A stretch of DNA of 10,547 bases. Origin: Kofleriaceae bacterium. Its GTDB lineage: Bacteria > Myxococcota_A > Polyangia > Haliangiales > Haliangiaceae. A program made the position numbers and the translations under genes. The notes beneath the pieces are model-generated. The model searched no databases and was not told where the DNA came from. It saw only the letters and a program-made list of their open reading frames with translations. Numbering within the stretch: the stretch's first letter is position 1; every line of letters starts with the position of its first letter. The DNA lies in the NCBI GenBank assembly GCA_024642805.1, contig JAHEAK010000125.1:1-10547 (forward strand), given 5' to 3'. This document shows, one piece after another, positions 5,302-10,547 of the stretch.

Positions 5302-8300
5302 CTAGGGCTCGGGCTCCTGCACGGGCACTGCCTTGATCGACAGGGTCGTCTCTCCGGACTTTCGACTCACGCCCACGGTGACAGTGGCGCCCGCTTCGAC
5401 CTCGGCGGTCAGGAGCTGCTCGAGTGCCTGGGCACCGACCTGCAAGTCGACGCCTTGCACATGAACGACGCGATCGCAGGACTTGGCGCCGGCCTCGGCG
5501 GCAGGGCCACCTTCTTTCAACTTGATGATCCACAGCTGCGGTTGATCGCCAAGCTCGCTAGAACCGACGTCCTGGTCGGCACACTCCGACGCGGCGTGGG
5601 TCGCGACCTGCGTGCGAAAGATTCCCAGGGTGCCGCGCTTGTCCTTGGCGACCCGATTGGGAACGACGCCCTGCAGGGTGCCGAGGTCCAGACTCTGGCC
5701 TGGCTCGAGTTTGAAGTCCTTGGTGGCGATCATGGAGAAGCCCTTTGCCTTGGGATCGAAGAGGTAGAGCTGGCCATCGCCAGCCCCGAGCTTGCCGACG
5801 CGAAACTTGCCCTCTTTGTCAGTGCGCGGTCCTCCGCCCGTCATCAGCTCGATGGCGTTCTCGGTCCACTCCGCGCCATCGTTGCCAATGGTGGCGACCG
5901 CGGCGATGCCAACCAAGGGCTCGCCGGTGGTCGCGTCGAGGAGCGTGCCTGTGATGCTGCCAAAGTTGGCCAGCTTGAGGTTGGCGACGGTATCGGCGCC
6001 GGTCTTGAGGGTGGCTTTTGCGCTCGCGCTGCCGAGCTCGGAGCTGACTTTGATGGCGTACTCGCCAGCCTCGAGCCGTGGCAAGCGGTAGACGCCGTCG
6101 TCGCGAACCACATGTACGCGTCGATCATTGGGCCCCTCCACCGACACAACATAGTCTTTGAGGGGAGCGCCGCCGTGCGTGACCTCACCGGTGAGTGCGG
6201 CTAGATTGTCGACGGCAATGCTGACCTGGGTGTCGACAGGCACATTGTCTTTCTTGCCCTTGGCACCGCCGCGCAAACCTTCGGCGCTCAGATCGTAGTT
6301 GCCTGCGCGCAGCTTGCTAACCGTAAAGAGACCGTTCTCGTCGGTGAGCACGGGCGGCTCGGGAGGTCCCCACTGTCGCCATCGCCGTTGTCGCTGACGA
6401 GATTTCTTGCCGTCGCCTTCGTCCTCGTCGCTCACTTCGATGTCATCGTCCTTGCCTCGAGAGAGCTGCGCGGTGACCCAGGCATCGGCGAGGGGCGCGC
6501 CATCAGGACCGGTGACCGAGCCAGTGATCTGGTGATCACGCGTCTCGACCACGAAGCGCAGATCATGCAAGTCCTGGCCCTTTTCGACCGTTACTGGTTT
6601 GGCTTCGAATTTCTCTTCGTCGCTGCCGCTGGCCCAGGCCAGCTGTGCGCCATCGCTGATGGTGACCTCGTACTTGCCGTCGGCCAGACCCTTGTGCACG
6701 AATCGGCCATCCATGCCGGTGAGGGTGCCGCCTCCTCCGCCCGGGCCGCGCATGTTGATGCTGGCTTGTTCGCCCGGATTCAAGGACTCGAAGTCGACGG
6801 TGGCGCCATCGACGGGATTGCCACGCTCATCGACGACGATGCCGCTCGCGGAGGCGCGCGGCTCGAGGTTGACGACGATGCCGTCGACATCTCCCGTGAT
6901 CTCCAGGGGCAGCTTGCCCTCGGCACCACTATCGGCTTTGGCGACCACGGTGAAGGAGCCGACACCGACGCCCTTGAGGGTGAACTCGCCCTCGGCATTG
7001 GAACGCGCGCTGACCATAAAGGCGCTCACCGACTGCATGATGGTCGAAAAGCCCATTTCCTCCATCTTGACGGTCAGGGTGAGCTGGGCTTCTTGTGGCG
7101 GCTGGACTCGGCCCGTAATGGTGTTTCCTGGATCGACCGTCACGATCAGATCGCTGATGTCTTTGTCGACCACTGTTATCGACTCACCGAAGAAGTTGGG
7201 CTGACGCTCTTCCGCGGCGGCGCCGACGGTGTAATCACCAGGGTGCACGCCGTGGATTTCGAAGTAGCCGTCGCTGGCCGAGGGAGCCGAGGCAGCAAAG
7301 ACGGCTCCCGGTGAGAAGTTATAGGCGCCGACCATCACATCGCTCTCGGCGATGGCATCGTCCTTCTTGTTGACCACGAAACCGGAGACCGTATACGCGG
7401 CATCGACATAGACCGTGACGTCACTGACGCTCTCGGCAATGCCGAGCTCGACGATGGTTGGCTCTCGGCTGGAGGCATTGCGGGCGACCGCGCGCAACTC
7501 GAAGGCACCGCTGCCGAGGCCGCGCAGGCTGAAGTGACCGTCAGCGTCAGACTCGGCGCCGCCCTCGAAGCTGATGCCAGAAACCGTGAAGCCTCCGGTC
7601 TCGCCCATGGAGTTGGAGGTGACCATGGCACCGGCGACGGGACTGTCATCCGAGCGGCGCAGCACCACGCCCTCGATGACCGAGCCAGGCGTCAAGATGA
7701 AGTCGACGACCCGATCCTGCCCGCTGATTGGAACATTGTCGTCCGCGTTGCGATAGTCGGCATGGAAGACGTCGACGCGATAGCTGCCATCGTCTAGGTA
7801 GAGTTCGTACTTGCCGTCTCCGTCGGTGGTCGTGCTGAAGGGGGCCCGAAACAGGCTGCCGATGCTAAATTCCGAGAAGTCGCGCGCGCGCACCGTGGCA
7901 AAGCCGACCGGACCGCCGCCGATGTCGCTTACGGTGCCGCTGAGGATGTGGCCACCGCGATGCAAACGAAACTCGATGTTGTCCCGATGAGCGCCGCCTT
8001 CGACCAGGATGCCGTCCTGGTAGCTGGGCTTGTACTGCCGACCGGTGGCCGAGAGGCTGTAGCGACCAGGTGGCAGGTCGGCAATTTCGAAGTGGCCCTT
8101 CGCGTCGGTAACAGCGACAAGCGGCGCGGCGCTTTGGCCGGCTTTGCCATACAGGCCGCCATCGATGCGTCGCAGGGTCAGGGAGACGGTCGCGCCGGCG
8201 ATGCCAGCCTGCGTGTCGTCGTCGATGACGCGCCCCGAAACCTTGGCGGGAGCCGAATTGACAGTGCCCTTGTGCCTTGCCTCACGACGGGCGTCGAGGG

Positions 8301-8427
8301 CGGCAGAGCTGGCTTTGCCGCCTTCCTCTGTCGATGCCTTGTGTGAAGCTCGCGGCCAGAAGAAGAAGCCGAGGCCAAGAGCGAGGACGAGGAGGGTGGC
8401 TGCGGCAATGAGCTGGTTTTTGCGCAT
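5302..8427 (-). CDS. Anchored protein with about nine carboxypeptidase-regulatory-like beta-sandwich repeats and a C-terminal PDZ-like domain
   Basis: A 1041-aa protein from ATG 8427, with a basic N-terminus and a hydrophobic segment (about 6-24) that anchors or exports it. Successive repeats start near residues 61, 159, 249, 344, 434, 524, 630, 743 and 823. Each follows the same pattern: I-x-G-x-V near the start, P-(L/V)-A-x-A-x-V in the middle, (T/S)-D-x-x-G-x-F-x-(L/V), then G-x-Y-x-(L/V) and a closing strand. That is the CarboxypepD_reg / SdrD-B-like fold. Repeat 7 carries a charged insert (about 656-690), acidic then Arg-rich. Residues about 928-1036 look like a PDZ domain (a LWIIKLKEGGPAAEAG strand-turn, then VVHVQGVDL and TVTVGVSR), usually used to bind protein C-termini. 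The 52-nt gap after the kinase gene indicates an operon. An in-frame extension to 8583 would overlap the kinase gene and is unlikely. A scaffold or adhesive envelope role is inferred; no enzyme motif is seen. The TAG stop lies within the CTAG flanking the inverted-repeat element. Confidence 0.85.
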   Translation of the reverse strand: MRKNQLIAAATLLVLALGLGFFFWPRASHKASTEEGGKASSAALDARREARHKGTVNSAPAKVSGRVIDDDTQAGIAGATVSLTLRRIDGGLYGKAGQSAAPLVAVTDAKGHFEIADLPPGRYSLSATGRQYKPSYQDGILVEGGAHRDNIEFRLHRGGHILSGTVSDIGGGPVGFATVRARDFSEFSIGSLFRAPFSTTTDGDGKYELYLDDGSYRVDVFHADYRNADDNVPISGQDRVVDFILTPGSVIEGVVLRRSDDSPVAGAMVTSNSMGETGGFTVSGISFEGGAESDADGHFSLRGLGSGAFELRAVARNASSREPTIVELGIAESVSDVTVYVDAAYTVSGFVVNKKDDAIAESDVMVGAYNFSPGAVFAASAPSASDGYFEIHGVHPGDYTVGAAAEERQPNFFGESITVVDKDISDLIVTVDPGNTITGRVQPPQEAQLTLTVKMEEMGFSTIMQSVSAFMVSARSNAEGEFTLKGVGVGSFTVVAKADSGAEGKLPLEITGDVDGIVVNLEPRASASGIVVDERGNPVDGATVDFESLNPGEQASINMRGPGGGGGTLTGMDGRFVHKGLADGKYEVTISDGAQLAWASGSDEEKFEAKPVTVEKGQDLHDLRFVVETRDHQITGSVTGPDGAPLADAWVTAQLSRGKDDDIEVSDEDEGDGKKSRQRQRRWRQWGPPEPPVLTDENGLFTVSKLRAGNYDLSAEGLRGGAKGKKDNVPVDTQVSIAVDNLAALTGEVTHGGAPLKDYVVSVEGPNDRRVHVVRDDGVYRLPRLEAGEYAIKVSSELGSASAKATLKTGADTVANLKLANFGSITGTLLDATTGEPLVGIAAVATIGNDGAEWTENAIELMTGGGPRTDKEGKFRVGKLGAGDGQLYLFDPKAKGFSMIATKDFKLEPGQSLDLGTLQGVVPNRVAKDKRGTLGIFRTQVATHAASECADQDVGSSELGDQPQLWIIKLKEGGPAAEAGAKSCDRVVHVQGVDLQVGAQALEQLLTAEVEAGATVTVGVSRKSGETTLSIKAVPVQEPEP

Positions 8428-8479
8428 GCGGGAGCGCGGAGCATAGCGGTGCCCGCCCTGGCGCGCTGGCAAAAAAATA

Positions 8480-10387
8480 CTAGTGCAGGGGGAATCCCGA
8501 TTCAGTGCAGAAGGCCCGGATTTGCGCACGCTTGCGCGCTGGGAGTTTGCGCATGGCGGCCTGCACGTGGCCCAGATGCCCAAGCAGACACTTGGCCTTG
8601 GCCTGGATGATAAGGCTGCGATCGGTCTTGTGCAGACGGTACGCGCGTCGCGCGTCGCGAACCGCGTCCTCAGCCTTGCCGGCCTTGAGGGCGGCCTCGG
8701 CTTGCTCGAGGAGTTTCAGCGCTTCCTCGGGAATGGCGGTCTCGTCGTCCTCCTTGGTGACGCGACCTGAATCTCGATCGGGCACACGAACGCGCTTCTG
8801 TTGGTCGGCGGGGACCTTGCGTCCTTGATCCTTAGAACCAGCCTCGCTGTCGCGGGCCTCTTCAGCTTCGGTGGTGTCGGCGACCGAGCTCGTGTCGGCC
8901 ACGGAGGTGTTGCTTGCCTCGGTGTCGCGCACAGGATTGCTCGCACTGGGGAGGCCACCCTCTTCGCTCGTGCCGGTGTTGAGCTTGGCCTGCAAGAGCG
9001 CCTCGACCTGGGCATTCTCTGGCTTGGCCGGATCGGCGCTGAGCTCTTGCTCCCCGCTCGCGACCTCGGCAACCTGGACATCGCCTCGCCCCACGCCTTC
9101 ACCAGCGGCGCTTTCTCTGGCTTGGATCGTTGCCCCATCTTGGCTGGTGGTTTTCGCCTGGGTGACAAAGAGGGCCAGCGCCGCGACGCCGCAGACGAGC
9201 ACCATGGTGACGACATAGGTGCGTGTCTTTCCGCCCGCGCCCTTGGTGGTGGCTTCGGGCTGCGAGCGCACATCGATGCTCTCGACATCGGCGCCGGTGA
9301 CCTGAATGGAGGCTCGCAGCTTGTCGATCTTGCTCGAGTCGATGGTTTCCGCGATGCCACTGGCCACATCCGCAGGTGCCTGCACGGTGGCCATGGCCTG
9401 CGAGCGCGAATCAAAAGTAGCCGCTTGCCCCAGATCGATCTTGTTGGAGTCGAGCGTGGGCGCGCTTGCCAGGGCGGCCCCATTGCTGTTGCGAGTCTGC
9501 GGGCGGCTTGGCAGGGGCGTTCCCGTGAAGGCAAGCACGAAGCTGGCAAGGTCGGGAAAGCGATCCTCCTGGGCCTTGGAAAGTGCCTTGTGAATCGCGG
9601 CCGCTTTGCTTGGATCGAGACCGGGGAGGAGCTCGCCGAGTGGTTGCGGATCGACGTGCACGACCTTGTAGACCACCTCGGGAATGCTCTGGCCGCCAAA
9701 AGCTGGCTGGCCAGTCAAAAGCTCATAGAGCATGGCGGCAAGCGCGAAGAGATCCGTGCGCGCATCGACCTTGTCGTGATTGCCAATAGCCTGCTCGGGG
9801 GCCATGTACTGGGGCGTGCCCAGCAGCGTGGAGTCCTGGGTCTTGATGGTCTGCGAGCCGCGAATCTTCGAGATGCCGAAGTCGAGAACCTTGACGCTAT
9901 CGGGACCTTCGCCGGTGGCCGAGGGCACGAGGAAGATGTTTTGCGGCTTGAGATCGCGGTGGATCACGCCTTGCTCGTGTGCGCACTGCAGCGCCGAGGC
10001 TATCTGTCGGGCGATGCGCTCACAGCTGGCGATATCCAGAGGGCCGCCTAGAAGTTTTCTGTCGAGAGCCTGACCCTCCAGAAGTTCGAGGATGAGATAG
10101 GGGCTGCCGTCCTCGAGGTGATTGAAGTCGTGGACTTCGACGATGTTGGGATGCCCCAATCGGCACGCGATTTCAGCTTCTCGCCGAAAGCGCGCCAAGG
10201 ATTCCGCGTCGTCGGCAATGTTTGCGTGCAAGACCTTGATCGCAACGCGCTTGCCAGGAAGGCGAAGGTGGGTTGCCTCCCACACGCTGCCCATGCCGCC
10301 ACGCCCAAGGATACCGGCAATTTGGTAGGTCCCAGCGACGACGGTGCCCACGTCGACACTGTGCTTTGCAACGGCTTTGCTCATCAT
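8480..10387 (-). CDS. Transmembrane eukaryotic-type Ser/Thr protein kinase with an extracytoplasmic helical-repeat tail
   Basis: A 635-aa protein. The kinase domain spans residues about 21-288 with a full active-site set: Gly-rich loop GRGGMGSV (28-35), Lys51 in VAIKVL, HRDLKPQN (143-150, catalytic Asp145, Asn150), DFG (169-171) and the activation-segment end GTPQYMAPEQ (190-199), so it should be active. A Ser/Thr-rich juxtamembrane linker (about 290-388) holds duplicated TxDSxKID and (T/S)-x-D-x-RSQ motifs that could be autophosphorylation sites. One transmembrane helix (about 391-409) follows, then a long low-complexity acidic stretch (about 410-550) and a helical TPR-like C-terminal module (about 552-625) with Cys600 and Cys627, placed outside the membrane as a probable sensor. 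Hanks-type kinases phosphorylate cytoplasmic proteins in response to such sensors. The start is one of two adjacent ATGs (10387 or 10384); neither has a Shine-Dalgarno sequence. The gene is first in a likely operon with the PDZ repeat protein and divergent from a secreted-protein gene. Confidence 0.95.
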   Translation of the reverse strand: MMSKAVAKHSVDVGTVVAGTYQIAGILGRGGMGSVWEATHLRLPGKRVAIKVLHANIADDAESLARFRREAEIACRLGHPNIVEVHDFNHLEDGSPYLILELLEGQALDRKLLGGPLDIASCERIARQIASALQCAHEQGVIHRDLKPQNIFLVPSATGEGPDSVKVLDFGISKIRGSQTIKTQDSTLLGTPQYMAPEQAIGNHDKVDARTDLFALAAMLYELLTGQPAFGGQSIPEVVYKVVHVDPQPLGELLPGLDPSKAAAIHKALSKAQEDRFPDLASFVLAFTGTPLPSRPQTRNSNGAALASAPTLDSNKIDLGQAATFDSRSQAMATVQAPADVASGIAETIDSSKIDKLRASIQVTGADVESIDVRSQPEATTKGAGGKTRTYVVTMVLVCGVAALALFVTQAKTTSQDGATIQARESAAGEGVGRGDVQVAEVASGEQELSADPAKPENAQVEALLQAKLNTGTSEEGGLPSASNPVRDTEASNTSVADTSSVADTTEAEEARDSEAGSKDQGRKVPADQQKRVRVPDRDSGRVTKEDDETAIPEEALKLLEQAEAALKAGKAEDAVRDARRAYRLHKTDRSLIIQAKAKCLLGHLGHVQAAMRKLPARKRAQIRAFCTESGFPLH

Positions 10388-10408
10388 TCAGGGTGGGGCG
10401 GGAAGAGA

Positions 10409-10420
10409 AGAGTATACTCT
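10409..10420. promoter_or_regulatory. Perfect 12-bp palindrome with overlapping -10-like boxes on both strands
   Basis: AGAGTATACTCT is its own reverse complement. It contains TATACT on the plus strand (10413-10418) and on the minus strand (10416-10411), each 5/6 to TATAAT. It lies in the 33-bp gap between the divergent kinase gene and the secreted-protein gene. A minus-strand start 7-9 nt downstream would leave a leader of about 15 nt for the kinase. On the plus strand a start would fall near 10425, favouring the ATG at 10430. It could instead be a dimeric repressor operator. No -35 boxes are clear. Confidence 0.4.
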
Positions 10421-10547
10421 ATGATGAACATGTTGAGTTGCAAGCGCCACTACGAGGTCGCCCTGGCCTCAGCGTTCTTGCTCGCGATCGCGATCGCGTT
10501 GTCAGCACCGCTGGCCTCGGCGCAGGAGCCAGGTAGCGTACATCTGG
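10421..10547 (+). CDS. Secreted protein of unknown function, N-terminal fragment; runs off the right edge
   Basis: Forty-two codons are visible. They encode a textbook Sec signal peptide: basic n-region (CKRH), hydrophobic core (ALASAFLLAIAIAL) and a cleavage site ASA before QEPGSV, giving a mature start at about residue 35. The protein is therefore exported, and the lack of a lipobox makes it periplasmic or secreted rather than lipid-anchored. Three in-frame ATGs (10421, 10424 and 10430) are possible starts; AAGAG at 10408-10412 lies 8 nt before the first. Too little of the mature part is present to assign a family. It is divergent from the Ser/Thr kinase gene across 33 bp. Confidence 0.75.
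   Translation, partial: MMNMLSCKRHYEVALASAFLLAIAIALSAPLASAQEPGSVHL

Noticed and set aside
5275..6204. Long plus-strand open frame antisense to the PDZ-protein gene
   Set aside because: It is a GC-driven shadow: the minus frame has clear repeats and a PDZ domain, and the plus frame has no recognisable domain or start signals.
8471..8477. T-run just after the kinase stop on the minus strand as an intrinsic terminator
   Set aside because: Only a 5-bp stem with a 2-nt loop precedes it, too tight to be a credible hairpin, and the next gene starts 52 nt on.
8428..8583. N-terminal extension of the PDZ repeat protein into the kinase gene
   Set aside because: The extra residues are unstructured, overlap the kinase coding region and would displace the signal/anchor segment.
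8801..10051. 416-codon plus-strand open frame
   Set aside because: It is antisense to a kinase with every catalytic motif intact; its length reflects codon bias in GC-rich DNA.
10476..10500. GCGATCGC palindromes resembling cyanobacterial HIP1
   Set aside because: They encode the alternating Ala-Ile core of a signal peptide, which explains the pattern.

Overview
The window is a GC-rich stretch from what looks like a member of the Myxococcota (Deltaproteobacteria in the older sense). The assignment rests on gene style, not on a marker gene: a long membrane-spanning Ser/Thr protein kinase with an extracytoplasmic helical tail, large secreted or anchored proteins built from repeats, lipoproteins with low-complexity linkers, and few recognisable Shine-Dalgarno sequences. 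No tRNA, rRNA, CRISPR array or intact transposase was seen.

Layout from left to right. (1) 1-1833, minus strand: a CotH-kinase-family lipoprotein gene followed after 12 nt by the 5' end of an RluA-type pseudouridine synthase (S4 domain), which runs off the left edge. (2) 1834-1874: a short divergent spacer. (3) 1875-2366, plus strand: a small Cys-rich lipoprotein made of three exactly phased 33-residue repeats. (4) 2380-3975, minus strand: an unrecognised single-pass membrane protein carrying an HEAQH (HExxH) motif, probably a membrane-anchored zincin-like peptidase. (5) 4155-4934, plus strand: a good Fur-box match, then bfd (bacterioferritin-associated ferredoxin) and bfr (bacterioferritin), a classic iron storage and release pair. 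(6) 4935-5301: a non-coding gap holding a hairpin terminator candidate and a 261-bp MITE-like element with 12-bp inverted ends and CTAG direct repeats. (7) 5302-10387, minus strand: a two-gene unit, first a transmembrane Ser/Thr kinase, then a 1041-aa anchored protein with about nine carboxypeptidase-regulatory-like beta-sandwich repeats and a C-terminal PDZ-like domain. (8) From 10421, plus strand: the start of a secreted protein that runs off the right edge, divergent from the kinase across a 33-bp spacer containing a perfect 12-bp palindrome.

The clearest functional unit is bfd-bfr under likely Fur control. The rest is mostly cell-envelope and signalling machinery. The kinase and the repeat/PDZ protein probably work together at the envelope. 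The CotH-like kinase and the Cys-repeat lipoprotein are divergent neighbours, both predicted to be lipid-anchored, and may be functionally linked. The least explained items are the phased Cys-repeat lipoprotein, the HExxH membrane protein, the duplicated TxDSxKID / RSQ motifs in the kinase's juxtamembrane region, and the small inverted-repeat element placed at the stop codon of the PDZ protein gene.
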